Of a stretch of DNA of 64,000 nucleotides, positions 1 to 15,777 are shown one piece after another. Every line of letters begins with the position of its first letter. Position 1 is the stretch's first letter. The stretch lies in assembly GCF_001698205.1 (NCBI RefSeq), contig NZ_CP016591.1:186001-250000 (forward strand), read 5' to 3'. A program made the position numbers and the translations under genes. Under the pieces are notes generated by a model, which did not search any database, was not told where the DNA came from, and saw only the letters and a program-made list of their open reading frames with translations. Source of the stretch: Tsuneonella dongtanensis. Lineage in GTDB: Bacteria; Pseudomonadota; Alphaproteobacteria; Sphingomonadales; Sphingomonadaceae.

Positions 1-43
1 CGGCGATCGAAAGGCTGACGAATCGGCGAACAGCATAGTTCAT
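1..43 (-). CDS. Possible N-terminus of a gene running off the left edge
   Basis: A minus-strand ATG at 43 opens a frame to the window edge and reads MNYAVRRFVSLSIA, which has the basic-then-hydrophobic look of an export signal. It lies 42 bases downstream of the 119-codon gene on the same strand, so it could be the next gene of that unit. No clear ribosome binding site is visible and only 14 residues can be seen. No function can be given. Confidence 0.3.
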   Translation of the reverse strand, partial: MNYAVRRFVSLSIA

Positions 44-85
44 GCGCGCTTGCACCGCGCTGAACGGCCCGTTCAACCCGCCGTG

Positions 86-445
86 TCAGAGCCCCGACGC
101 GTCGAGAAGGAGAAGGCACGGCGGCATCGCGGCATCGAGCGCCGACCGGTCGGAAAGCAAACGTGCGTATTCGGAAATCGACGCCGCCACCGACTCGCGG
201 CTGCGTCCCGTCTCGTCCATCACTTGCGCCGATGCGCGCACGAAGAATTCACGACCGCGCGTCCCGAGAACGGGCCAGTCGGTCTTCTCGCCGCGCCCCT
301 GGATCGCCGAGCCGAGTGCGAACGCGGCCGAACACCGCAGGGCTGAAGCCTGTTGCAGTGACAGCGGCGCCTGTTCGGAAACGACTGGCTGAGCCACGGC
401 CGGAACGGCGAGGAGAGCGAACGCAGGAAACAGGCGAAGGATCAT
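86..445 (-). CDS. Small exported protein of unknown function
   Basis: A 119-residue protein. The first 18 residues form a signal peptide (hydrophobic core, VPAVAQ cleavage region), so the product is likely periplasmic. The mature part contains two cysteines (LRCSAAF and PPCLLL), one near each end, which could form a disulfide. I do not recognise the family. Short secreted proteins with an early LRCSAAFA-type segment are familiar from sphingomonads as uncharacterised proteins, but that is only an impression. It is transcribed divergently from the aldehyde dehydrogenase gene, with under 100 bases between their starts. Confidence 0.6.
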   Translation of the reverse strand: MILRLFPAFALLAVPAVAQPVVSEQAPLSLQQASALRCSAAFALGSAIQGRGEKTDWPVLGTRGREFFVRASAQVMDETGRSRESVAASISEYARLLSDRSALDAAMPPCLLLLDASGL

Positions 446-541
446 GGCGCCGCTCTAGCCCGGCTCACCTGAACCGCGCCAGACCGCATTGACGATGGCG
501 TTGCGCACCGCCATCGCGAGGGCAATCGAGGAGATGTCCGA

Positions 542-1963
542 ATGACCCAAGTGCCCCTGTCGATCGCCGGCGAAACCCTGAGTGGAGATGGCCGCGAAGT
601 GGCCGACGTGCTCGACCCGTCGACCGGCGAGGCCATCGGCACCGTGGTCCACGCCACGACCGCCGATCTCGACCGCGCGCTCGACGCGGCAGCACGCGGG
701 TTCAAGACGTGGCGAAACACTCCCGCCGACCAGCGCAGCGCCGTGCTGATGAAGGCCGCCGGCCTGATCCGTGAACGCGCGAAGGACATCGGCGCGAGTA
801 TCACGCGCGAACAGGGAAAGCCGGTCAAGGAAGCGATCGGCGAGACGGTCTACTGCGCGATGCTGCTCGAATTCTACGCGGGCGAGATCAAGCGGCTTTA
901 TGGCCGCACGCTGGTGCGTCCGGCAGGCAGCCGGGTGGAGGTCCAGTATCACCCGGTCGGCCCGGTCGCCGGGTTCGCTGCGTGGAACTTTCCGGCGCTC
1001 AACGTCATGCGCAAGATCGGCGGCGCGCTTGCCGCGGGCTGCTCGACGATCGTCAAGCCGTCGGAAGAAACCCCCTCGGGCGGGCTGGCGATGGTCCAGG
1101 CGCTGATCGATGCCGGAGTACCCGGCGAGGCAGTGCAATGCGTGTTCGGCGTCCCCGACGAGGTCAGTCGGCACCTCCTTGCCAGCCCGGTCATCCGCAA
1201 GGTGACCTTCACCGGCTCGACTGCGGTCGGCAAGCATCTGGCGAAACTCGCCGCAGACGATCTCAAGATCGCGACGATGGAACTCGGCGGACATGCCCCG
1301 GTCCTCGTCTTTGCCGACAGCGATATCGACAAGGCACTCGACACGATGACCGCGAACGCGTTCCGCAACGCCGGGCAGGTCTGCGTGAGCCCGACACGAT
1401 TCCTCGTGGAAGAACCCGTTTTCGCGAAGTTCCGCGACGGGTTCGTCGAGCGGACGAAGGCGCTCAAGGTCGGCAACGGCTTCGAGAAAGATATCGACAT
1501 GGGCCCGATGGCCAGCCCGCGCGGGCTCGAGCGCATGGAGAGCATGATCGGCGATGCAAAAACGCACGGGGCAAAGGTGCTCGCGGGCGGCGAACGCATC
1601 GGCAACCAGGGCTGGTTCCATGCGCCCACGGTGCTCGCGGAGGTTCCGACCGGGGCCGAGATCATGAACGAGGAGCCCTTCGGACCCGTTGCCATTCTCA
1701 ACTCCATGGCGGGCGAGGATGCGATGATCGAGGAAGCCAACCGGCTGCCCTATGGCCTGGCGGCATATGCCTGGACCCAGAACCCTGCGCGTCGCCGCCG
1801 CCTCGCGGCCGAGGTCGAAGCGGGCATGCTGGCGATCGACACGGGCGGCGTGTCCGCTGCGGATGCGCCATTCGGGGGGGTGAAGTGGTCGGGCTACGGC
1901 AGCGAGGACGGGCGCGAGGGCGTGCTCACCTGCATGGTCACCAAGACAGTGCACGAAGGGTAG
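542..1963 (+). CDS. NAD(P)-dependent aldehyde dehydrogenase, succinate-semialdehyde type
   Basis: A 473-residue, full-length member of the aldehyde dehydrogenase superfamily, which oxidises aldehydes to acids with NAD(P). Visible landmarks are the WNFP motif (148-151), the cofactor loop FTGSTAVGK (223-231), the general base in MELGG (Glu247) and the catalytic cysteine in NAGQVC (Cys281), followed late in the chain by NEEPFGP. The closest family by feel is NAD-dependent succinate-semialdehyde dehydrogenase (GabD-like), but the substrate is not fixed by the sequence and no GABA transaminase gene is nearby. The start is supported by a GGAG ribosome binding site a few bases upstream. It is convergent with the DUF1963 gene, 3 bases away. 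Confidence 0.85.
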   Translation: MTQVPLSIAGETLSGDGREVADVLDPSTGEAIGTVVHATTADLDRALDAAARGFKTWRNTPADQRSAVLMKAAGLIRERAKDIGASITREQGKPVKEAIGETVYCAMLLEFYAGEIKRLYGRTLVRPAGSRVEVQYHPVGPVAGFAAWNFPALNVMRKIGGALAAGCSTIVKPSEETPSGGLAMVQALIDAGVPGEAVQCVFGVPDEVSRHLLASPVIRKVTFTGSTAVGKHLAKLAADDLKIATMELGGHAPVLVFADSDIDKALDTMTANAFRNAGQVCVSPTRFLVEEPVFAKFRDGFVERTKALKVGNGFEKDIDMGPMASPRGLERMESMIGDAKTHGAKVLAGGERIGNQGWFHAPTVLAEVPTGAEIMNEEPFGPVAILNSMAGEDAMIEEANRLPYGLAAYAWTQNPARRRRLAAEVEAGMLAIDTGGVSAADAPFGGVKWSGYGSEDGREGVLTCMVTKTVHEG

Positions 1964-1966
1964 GCG

Positions 1967-2887
1967 TCAGCTGCAATCCCACTGGTAGGCGACGCGGCTG
2001 AAGTCGCGCGCCAGCAGGTCCGCGCGACGGATCATGAACTGGCCTTGCCCCATGTCGCCCCACATGACCGTGCGATCGCTCCACAGGTTGAGGAGCACGC
2101 GGTCGTAATCGTTGTACGCGGGCGTCCCGCGCCAGTCGTCCTGCGTGAATTCGGGATTCCCGCCGATGTGATGGCGTTCGGGCCGGGCGGTGAATTGCGC
2201 GTTGACCAGTCGGTTGACCCCGCCGCGGCCGCGCCCTTCCGCGATGTCCCGCAGATCGCGATGAAACCGCCAGTCGTTGATCGTCGGTTCGTGCACTCCG
2301 GCGCGGCCGGCCAACCGGTAACCCGTCGTCACCGATCGTGGTTCGAGCGGCGAATTCGGGTCGAAGTTGTGCCTCGGATCGTTGCGCACCTTGCCAAGAT
2401 GCATCGCCCCGGGACCGTCGAGTGCAGGTCTCCACAGCACCCGGAAGCTCCCGCCTTCCGGGCGATCGAGATCGGCGCCGAAATATATGTCGTGCCCGAT
2501 GAAGAATTGCAGCACGCCCGCTTCGGGGTAGTCTTCTAGACGAGGCAAGCTCGCGAAATCGACTTGCCCGAGGAACGTCATCGGCACGCCTTTGGCGTCT
2601 GCGGGCCAGGTTTCCCCCGCCGGCAGCCAGACCGGCCCGCCGATTCGCGATCCGCCGGGTGTGGACAACGCGGGACCCACAGGCTCGAGGAAGATCGCCG
2701 GAAGCGCATTCTCTTTCTGCCACGCGCGGAACCGGCGGACCGCCTCCTTGTCCGCTGGCGTGTCATCCACCGGCAAATCGAGGGGCGGCAAGCCGCCTGC
2801 CTCTCCTCCGCCGCGCGGCGCGCACCACCCCAAGGTCGAAGCCACGGCAAGGGTGGCGATGGCGGTGCGGCGATCGATCATCCGCAA
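1967..2887 (-). CDS. DUF1963 (YwqG-like) family protein with export signal
   Basis: A 306-residue protein. The body matches the DUF1963/YwqG pattern: SRIGGPVWLPAGETWP, then LTFLGQ-type and LQFFIGHD segments, and a C-terminal run ending in WGDMGQGQFMIRRADL and YQWDC. The family's biochemical role is unknown. The N-terminus (MRMIDRRTAIATLAVAS) has a twin-arginine-like signal, so this copy is probably exported; many family members are cytoplasmic. A second in-frame methionine two codons in is an equally possible start. It faces away from the formaldehyde dehydrogenase gene, with about 80 bases between the starts. Confidence 0.75.
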   Translation of the reverse strand: MRMIDRRTAIATLAVASTLGWCAPRGGGEAGGLPPLDLPVDDTPADKEAVRRFRAWQKENALPAIFLEPVGPALSTPGGSRIGGPVWLPAGETWPADAKGVPMTFLGQVDFASLPRLEDYPEAGVLQFFIGHDIYFGADLDRPEGGSFRVLWRPALDGPGAMHLGKVRNDPRHNFDPNSPLEPRSVTTGYRLAGRAGVHEPTINDWRFHRDLRDIAEGRGRGGVNRLVNAQFTARPERHHIGGNPEFTQDDWRGTPAYNDYDRVLLNLWSDRTVMWGDMGQGQFMIRRADLLARDFSRVAYQWDCS

Positions 2888-2969
2888 AGGCTAGCGCGCG
2901 CAAGCTTGCCATTCCGTTCACGCGGTGCGAGCGGTTGCCTTCCCGTCCGCTACCATGAGTTCACGCAGC

Positions 2970-4082
2970 ATGAAGACCCGCGCCGCCGTTGCCTTCGAAG
3001 CCAAGAAGCCGCTGGAGATCGTCGAACTCGATCTCGAAGGCCCGAAGGAAGGGGAGGTGCTGGTCGAGATCATGGCGACCGGTATATGTCATACCGATGC
3101 CTACACGCTCGACGGGCTCGATAGCGAGGGTCTGTTCCCCAGCGTGCTGGGGCACGAGGGCGCGGGAATCGTGCGCGAGGTCGGGCCGGGGGTGACCTCG
3201 GTCAGGCCGGGCGACCACGTCATCCCGCTCTACACCCCCGAATGCGGCAAGTGCAAAACCTGCCTCAGCGGCAAGTCCAACCTCTGCACGGCGATCCGCG
3301 CGACGCAGGGCAAGGGCTTGATGCCCGACGGCACCTCGCGCTTCAGCTACAAGGGGCAGACGATCTACCACTACATGGGCTGCTCGACGTTCTCGAACTT
3401 CACCGTCCTTCCCGAGATCGCCGTCGCCAAGATCCGCGAAGACGCGCCGTTCCAGACCAGCTGCTACATCGGCTGCGGAGTGACCACCGGGGTCGGCGCG
3501 GTGACCAAGACCGCCAAAGTCCAGCCGGGCGACAACGTCGTCGTGTTCGGCCTCGGCGGGATCGGCCTGAACGTAATCCAAGGTGCGAAGCTCGCAGGCG
3601 CGAACGTCATCCTCGGCATCGACATCAATCCCGAGCGCGAGGAATGGGGCCGCCGCTTCGGCATGACCCACTTCCTCAACACGAAGGGTATGAGCCGCGA
3701 TGAGACCGTCGCGAAGATTGTCGAGCTGACCGACGGCGGGGCCGACTACAGCTTCGATGCCACGGGCAACACCGAGGTCATGCGCACCGCATTGGAATGC
3801 TGCCATCGCGGCTGGGGCACCTCGATCATCATCGGGGTGGCCGAGGCGGGCAAGGAAATCGCGACGCGCCCCTTCCAGCTCGTCACGGGTCGCAACTGGC
3901 GCGGGACCGCGTTCGGCGGGGCCAAGGGCCGGACCGACGTTCCGCAGATCGTCGACATGTACATGGACGGGCTGATCCAGATCGACCCCATGATCACCCA
4001 CGTGCTGAGCCTCGAGGACATCAACAAGGGCTTCGACCTGATGCACGCAGGTGAATCGATCCGCAGCGTCGTGGTCTATTGA
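2970..4082 (+). CDS. frmA: S-(hydroxymethyl)glutathione dehydrogenase / class III alcohol dehydrogenase
   Basis: A 370-residue zinc alcohol dehydrogenase of class III, the glutathione-dependent formaldehyde dehydrogenase. It oxidises S-hydroxymethylglutathione to S-formylglutathione and can also reduce S-nitrosoglutathione. The catalytic zinc ligands are Cys40, His62 and Cys169 (GICHTD, GHEGAG, CYIGCG). The structural zinc cysteines are Cys92, Cys95, Cys98 and Cys106. The Rossmann motif [11 protein letters not shown] is intact. I chose the ATG at 2970 because the protein then begins [11 protein letters not shown] as the family does; the open frame extends 15 codons further upstream. The next genes encode a VOC protein and a ProX-type deacylase. 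The S-formylglutathione hydrolase gene that often sits alongside is not in this window. Confidence 0.95.
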   Translation: MKTRAAVAFEAKKPLEIVELDLEGPKEGEVLVEIMATGICHTDAYTLDGLDSEGLFPSVLGHEGAGIVREVGPGVTSVRPGDHVIPLYTPECGKCKTCLSGKSNLCTAIRATQGKGLMPDGTSRFSYKGQTIYHYMGCSTFSNFTVLPEIAVAKIREDAPFQTSCYIGCGVTTGVGAVTKTAKVQPGDNVVVFGLGGIGLNVIQGAKLAGANVILGIDINPEREEWGRRFGMTHFLNTKGMSRDETVAKIVELTDGGADYSFDATGNTEVMRTALECCHRGWGTSIIIGVAEAGKEIATRPFQLVTGRNWRGTAFGGAKGRTDVPQIVDMYMDGLIQIDPMITHVLSLEDINKGFDLMHAGESIRSVVVY

Positions 4083-4140
4083 CGCGCGGCCGCTTGCCGA
4101 TACGAGTAGCAAGTCGCAACCGAGTTACCAGGAGAGCCGA

Positions 4141-4521
4141 ATGTACAGCCACATGATGGTCGGATCGAACGACATCGACCGGTCGAAGAAGTTCTACGAT
4201 GCGACGTTCAAGGCAATGGGCGGGCGCGAGGGCAGCGTCGATCCGAAGGGCCGGCTCGTGTACCTGCACAACGGCGGCATCTTTCTGGTCACCAAGCCGA
4301 TCGACGGCGCGGAAGCGACCGCCGGAAACGGCTGCACCATCGGTTTCGCCATGACTCCCGAGCAAGCCGATGCCTGGCACGAGGCGGGCGTCGCGAACGG
4401 CGGTACGGCCATCGAGGATCCGCCGGGCGTGCGCGATGGCGGCGCGGTGAAGATGTACCTGGCCTACCTGCGCGATCCGGACGGCAACAAGCTCTGCGCG
4501 TTGCACCGCATCCAGTCCTGA
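4141..4521 (+). CDS. VOC superfamily (glyoxalase/bleomycin resistance-like) protein
   Basis: A 126-residue single-domain protein with the paired beta-alpha-beta-beta-beta layout of the vicinal oxygen chelate fold. The first half holds MYSHMMVGSNDIDRSKKFYD and the second half ends YLRDPDGNKLCALHR, the usual C-terminal VOC signature. It starts 58 bases after frmA, with a CAGGAGA ribosome binding site just before the ATG at 4141. VOC proteins of this size commonly follow glutathione-dependent formaldehyde dehydrogenase genes in alphaproteobacteria, so a role in aldehyde or glutathione-adduct handling is reasonable. The reaction cannot be read from the sequence. Confidence 0.85.
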   Translation: MYSHMMVGSNDIDRSKKFYDATFKAMGGREGSVDPKGRLVYLHNGGIFLVTKPIDGAEATAGNGCTIGFAMTPEQADAWHEAGVANGGTAIEDPPGVRDGGAVKMYLAYLRDPDGNKLCALHRIQS

Positions 4522-4529
4522 TACCACAG

Positions 4530-5033
4530 ATGCGCGGCGAGGCCGGCCTGCTGGCAGACCTTGCCGCGCTCGGCATCGCGCATGCGTCGCACGAGCACGC
4601 CGCCGTCTACACCGTCGAGCAAAGCCGCGCGATCGAGCGCGACTGGCCCGGCGAAAGCACGAAGAACCTCTTCCTGAAGGATACCGCCAGCGCATTCTGG
4701 CTGGTGACCGTCCCTGCCGAAGCCCGGGTCAACCTCAAGGCCCTCCCCACGGCCATCGGCAGCAAGCGGGTCAGCTTTGCCAAGGCCGAAGACATGGAGC
4801 GTCTGATCGGCATTCTACCGGGCTCGGTGACGCCGCTCGCCATGATCAACGCGGCGCCCGGAACCGTGACGGTCGTGCTCGACGCAGGGCTGGCTGCAGC
4901 GGAGCGGATGAACGTCCATCCCTTACGCAACACCGGTACCATCGGGCTTGCCGGCGCGGACGTATTGCGCCTCCTCGCCCATTGGGGGCATGATCCGGTT
5001 GTCGCCGGAATTCCGGTGCAGCCGGGGGAGTAA
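4530..5033 (+). CDS. YbaK/ProX-type aminoacyl-tRNA editing deacylase
   Basis: A 167-residue free-standing editing domain of the YbaK/prolyl-tRNA synthetase-associated type. Such proteins hydrolyse mischarged tRNAs in trans; the ProXp-ala subgroup clears Ala-tRNA(Pro). Matching features are an N-terminal HEHAAVYTVEQ segment, the catalytic-site region TKNLFLKD with its conserved lysine, the GSVTPLAMIN stretch, and a C-terminal LHPLRNT-like segment followed by HPL/ADVLRLL. It starts 8 bases after the VOC gene stop and ends 4 bases before the next start, so it is almost certainly cotranscribed with its neighbours. The exact tRNA substrate is inferred from family resemblance. Confidence 0.85.
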   Translation: MRGEAGLLADLAALGIAHASHEHAAVYTVEQSRAIERDWPGESTKNLFLKDTASAFWLVTVPAEARVNLKALPTAIGSKRVSFAKAEDMERLIGILPGSVTPLAMINAAPGTVTVVLDAGLAAAERMNVHPLRNTGTIGLAGADVLRLLAHWGHDPVVAGIPVQPGE

Positions 5034-5037
5034 AGCC

Positions 5038-6462
5038 ATGCAAATGAGGTCGATCGTCGCCGCCGCCATCCTGCTGGCCGGCGGGCCTCTTTCCGCGCGC
5101 GAGGCCCTCGTCGGCGGGACCATTATCGACGGGACGGGCCGCACGATCGAGAACGGCGTGGTCGTGATCGACAGAAGCCGCCTGGCCTGCGTCGGCAGCG
5201 CGACCGAATGCCCGCTAGACCGCAAGACCAGGCGTATCGACGTGGCGGGCAAGTTCGTCACCCCTGGCCTCGTCGATGCGCACGTCCATTTCGCGCAGAC
5301 CGGCTGGATCGACGGGCGCCCGGACGGGCTCGAAGACAAGGCCGTTTATCCCTATGAAGCCACAGTGGCCGCTCTCCGCGCCGATCCGGGGCGATGGCAC
5401 CGCTCCTACCTGTGCAGCGGGGTGACCGCGGTGCTCGATACCGGCGGCGCGCCGTGGACCGTCACCGGACCGCAGACGCGCGACACCGACCGGTCCGACC
5501 GGGCGCACGTGCGTGCCGCGGGACCCTTGATCACGCATGGCGGGCGCAACGAGTTCTACGCCTACGGTTCTCTCAAGGACGAGCCGATGTTCCTGCCGAT
5601 GGAAAGCGCCGCGCAGGTTCGCGCCGACGTCGCGCGGCTCAAGGCGATGGGGGCGGCGGCGATCAAGGTCTGGTATCTCGATCCGCCGAAGGGCCGCGAG
5701 GACGAGCTCGACGCGCTGCTCATGGAAACCGGCGCCGCGGCGCGCGCGGCGGGGCTTCCCCTGATCGTCCACGCGACCGAGCTTCGCAATGCCAAGATGG
5801 CCTTGCGCGCAGGCGCGCACTTGCTCGTGCACAGCGTCGAGGATGCGCCGGTCGATGCGGAGTTCCTGTCGCTGCTCAAGGCAAACGACGCGGCCTACGC
5901 ACCGACGCTGGTGGTCGGCCGCAACTGGTCGCGGGCGACGCTTTCGATTGCGACCGGAGAAGCGGCGACAATCGATGATCCCAACCGGTGCGCCGACACC
6001 GCGATAATGGAACGCATCGGCAAGCCTCAGGCTCTCCATGCCGCCTTTCTCAAGGACTGGGGCGGCAAGGTCACGCCCTTCGCCCGCCGGTTCGAAGCGG
6101 TCGGGCGCGAAGCCTATGTCATGGCGGGCAACCTGCGCGCGGTGCGCGACGCGGGCGGGCGCATCGTGCTCGCGACCGACGCGGGTAATCCGCTCACGCT
6201 GCACGGACCCTCGGTAAACTGGGAGATGGAGGCGATGCAGGCGGCGGGAATGACGCCCACCGAGATCATCGTCGCCGCGACCGGCGCCGCCGCACGCGCG
6301 ATCGGACTGGGCGAGGCGACCGGCACGCTCGAGCGCGGCAAAGAAGCGGACCTCCTCGTCCTCGCGGACGATCCGCGCAAGGACATAAAGGCGTTCCGCT
6401 CGCTGACCCACGTCATGCGGGCGGGCGTGCTCAAACCGCAATCCGACCTGCGGGTGCGATGA
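5038..6462 (+). CDS. Exported amidohydrolase-superfamily metal-dependent hydrolase
   Basis: A 474-residue protein with a signal peptide (cleavage near LLAGGPLSA, residue 20) and an imidazolonepropionase-like amidohydrolase domain. The metal-binding HxH motif is at His82-His84 (VDAHVHF). Further candidate ligands are in IKVWYL (lysine), LIVHATE and LLVHSVED (histidines) and LATDAGNP (aspartate). The C-terminal EADLLVLADDP motif is typical of the family. The substrate is unknown; exported relatives in sphingomonads are usually annotated only as amidohydrolases or Xaa-Pro-type dipeptidases. The start at 5038 has a GGGGAG ribosome binding site inside the end of the preceding gene, indicating coupling. 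A terminator follows at 6477. Confidence 0.85.
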   Translation: MQMRSIVAAAILLAGGPLSAREALVGGTIIDGTGRTIENGVVVIDRSRLACVGSATECPLDRKTRRIDVAGKFVTPGLVDAHVHFAQTGWIDGRPDGLEDKAVYPYEATVAALRADPGRWHRSYLCSGVTAVLDTGGAPWTVTGPQTRDTDRSDRAHVRAAGPLITHGGRNEFYAYGSLKDEPMFLPMESAAQVRADVARLKAMGAAAIKVWYLDPPKGREDELDALLMETGAAARAAGLPLIVHATELRNAKMALRAGAHLLVHSVEDAPVDAEFLSLLKANDAAYAPTLVVGRNWSRATLSIATGEAATIDDPNRCADTAIMERIGKPQALHAAFLKDWGGKVTPFARRFEAVGREAYVMAGNLRAVRDAGGRIVLATDAGNPLTLHGPSVNWEMEAMQAAGMTPTEIIVAATGAAARAIGLGEATGTLERGKEADLLVLADDPRKDIKAFRSLTHVMRAGVLKPQSDLRVR

Positions 6463-6471
6463 CGGCGTAAG

Positions 6472-6510
6472 AAAAAGGCCCCGCCGGATCGCTCCGTCGG
6501 GGCCTCCTTT
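6472..6510. terminator. Bidirectional rho-independent terminator
   Basis: A hairpin with arms GGCCCCGCCGGA (6477-6488) and TCCGTCGGGGCC (6493-6504), loop TCGC, one mismatch. On the minus strand it is followed by TTTTTC and on the plus strand by TCCTTT. It lies between the convergent amidohydrolase gene and rpoC and can serve both. Confidence 0.85.
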
Positions 6511-6527
6511 AAGATAGGCGAAGAGGT

Positions 6528-10853
<4,326 letters not shown>

Positions 10854-10887
10854 TTTTCGGTCCCTCTGGGGGTGAAATCCGTATCTC

Positions 10888-10980
10888 GATCAGTTGCCGG
10901 CGGCTGGGAGTTGAACCCGCACCCCGTTGCCGGGGACCACTGGAGTGGTGCGTCTACCGTTCCGCCACACCGGCCTGATC
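10888..10980 (-). tRNA. tRNA-Leu-like (class II) RNA element lacking a normal anticodon loop
   Basis: Read on the minus strand, this segment folds as a class II tRNA. Acceptor arms are GCCGGTG (10974-10968) and CGCCGGC (10902-10896). The D-arm is GCG/CGC with a GG-containing loop. The long variable arm is CCCCG/CGGGG closed by GCAA. The T-loop is a canonical TTCAACT, with a bulged A in the T-stem. Where the 17-base anticodon arm should be there are only 14 bases: stem ACCAC/GTGGT with a 4-base loop TCCA, so three loop bases are missing. No CCA is encoded. The acceptor stem is lengthened by six more pairs (GATCAG with CTGATC) past an AA bulge. It lies in the rpoB-rpoC transcript, 1 base past the rpoB stop. 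It may be a degenerate tRNA or an mRNA element using a tRNA fold; a working tRNA is unlikely. Confidence 0.6.
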
Positions 10981-10981
10981 A

Positions 10982-15163
<4,182 letters not shown>

Positions 15164-15247
15164 GGAGGTAAGTCGCCTCTGTATTGCGCCGCTCGGGTTG
15201 CGGCATGCCGTCAATGTCTCGTGCGCGGGCGAGAAACCGCGAGACGC

Positions 15248-15294
15248 AAAAAGCCCGCAGCACAAAGGCACCCCTTCCGGGAGCCGGCTGCAGG
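15248..15294 (-). promoter_or_regulatory. Attenuator-like hairpin in the rpoB leader
   Basis: On the minus strand CCTGCAGC (15294-15287) can pair with GCTGCGGG (15261-15254), with a smaller GGC..CCC / GGG..GCC stem inside, and is followed at once by a run of five T (15252-15248). It sits about 90 bases before the rpoB start and after the likely promoter, so it could act as a leaky terminator or attenuator. The pairing is seen in the sequence; the function is inferred. Confidence 0.4.
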
Positions 15295-15303
15295 TCTTGG
15301 GCA

Positions 15304-15328
15304 CCCATCAAAGTATTACTTTGATGGG
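15304..15328. repeat. 25-base perfect palindrome, copy A (rpoB leader)
   Basis: Arms CCCATCAAAGTA (15304-15315) and TACTTTGATGGG (15317-15328) flank a single T. The central 15 bases CAAAGTATTACTTTG are identical to those of copy B before rpoN at 56291-56315, while the outer arms differ but remain complementary. Both copies are followed on the plus strand by AACC. It lies between the predicted rpoB promoter and the attenuator-like hairpin. Confidence 0.75.
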
Positions 15329-15422
15329 AACCTCGTGCGTCGCGATTATGGAAACGCCGCTTCCATCCTGGGCCCGTCGCCGCGCATCGACGGACCGTGC
15401 TCGAAGCGAGCGGTCGGAGGGG

Positions 15423-15451
15423 CATATAGGCAGGCGACTCGGGCGAGTCAA
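15423..15451 (-). promoter_or_regulatory. Probable sigma70 promoter of rpoB
   Basis: On the minus strand TTGACT (15451-15446) and TATATG (15428-15423) are separated by exactly 17 bases. This predicts transcription from about 15416, giving an rpoB leader of roughly 250 bases. The -35 box overlaps GACTC, and a second GANTC-type site (GAGTC, minus strand) falls in the spacer; such sites are CcrM methylation targets in alphaproteobacteria. Confidence 0.65.
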
Positions 15452-15512
15452 ACGGGCGCGATGCCTTTCAGGAGTGCTTCAAGGGTCCCAAGATAGGGCC
15501 GGGAAGAGATTT

Positions 15513-15595
15513 TCTCGTTTTTCGATCAGGCACTTATCGTTTTTCGATATTTATCGATTGACGATAAAGCCGCCTTTATTTATCGATTATCGGCA
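15513..15595. promoter_or_regulatory. Cluster of inverted-repeat operator-like sites before the DUF2975/XRE genes
   Basis: An AT-rich block in GC-rich surroundings contains two perfect TATCG-N5-CGATA repeats, at 15535-15549 and 15552-15566, and two weaker copies, at 15513-15527 (TCTCG-N5-CGATC) and 15581-15595 (TATCG-N5-CGGCA). The block ends about 25 bases before the first small gene. It is a good candidate binding region for the XRE-type regulator encoded two genes downstream. Confidence 0.6.
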
Positions 15596-15618
15596 TCAAG
15601 CATATTGGAGATCGAGAA

Positions 15619-15747
15619 ATGACCCGGACCAACAACAACATCGCCGCCGCCTGCATCGCCCTGCTGCTGACGCTCGCGACCTTCCAGCAAGCTATCGTGA
15701 TCCCGTCCGATCACACGCCATCGATCGCCACCGCCCAGCTCGCCTGA
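15619..15747 (+). CDS. 42-residue membrane or exported micropeptide
   Basis: The ATG at 15619 has a GGAGATCGAGAA leader with a good ribosome binding site and opens a 42-codon frame. It reads MTRTNNNIAAACIALLLTLA and then a polar tail with prolines ending TAQLA. The hydrophobic stretch at about residues 8-20 could be a signal peptide or one membrane span. It stands 30 bases before the DUF2975 gene and directly downstream of the repeated operator-like sites, so it is probably the first gene of that operon. Small proteins of this shape ahead of DUF2975 genes are known from related bacteria only as hypotheticals. Function unknown. Confidence 0.55.
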   Translation: MTRTNNNIAAACIALLLTLATFQQAIVIPSDHTPSIATAQLA

Positions 15748-15777
15748 CGCACGTCCATCGAGGAAGGAGTATCGATC

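Noticed and set aside
455..1954. Long minus-strand open frame (about 500 codons) opposite the aldehyde dehydrogenase gene
   Set aside because: It is antisense to a clearly conserved enzyme and has the Arg/His/Ala-rich composition of GC-rich shadow frames.
10896..10974. Calling the rpoB-rpoC element an ordinary tRNA (Trp or Leu)
   Set aside because: A CCA or CAG triplet can be found near the right place, but no 5-bp stem with a 7-base loop can be formed around it; the loop is four bases.
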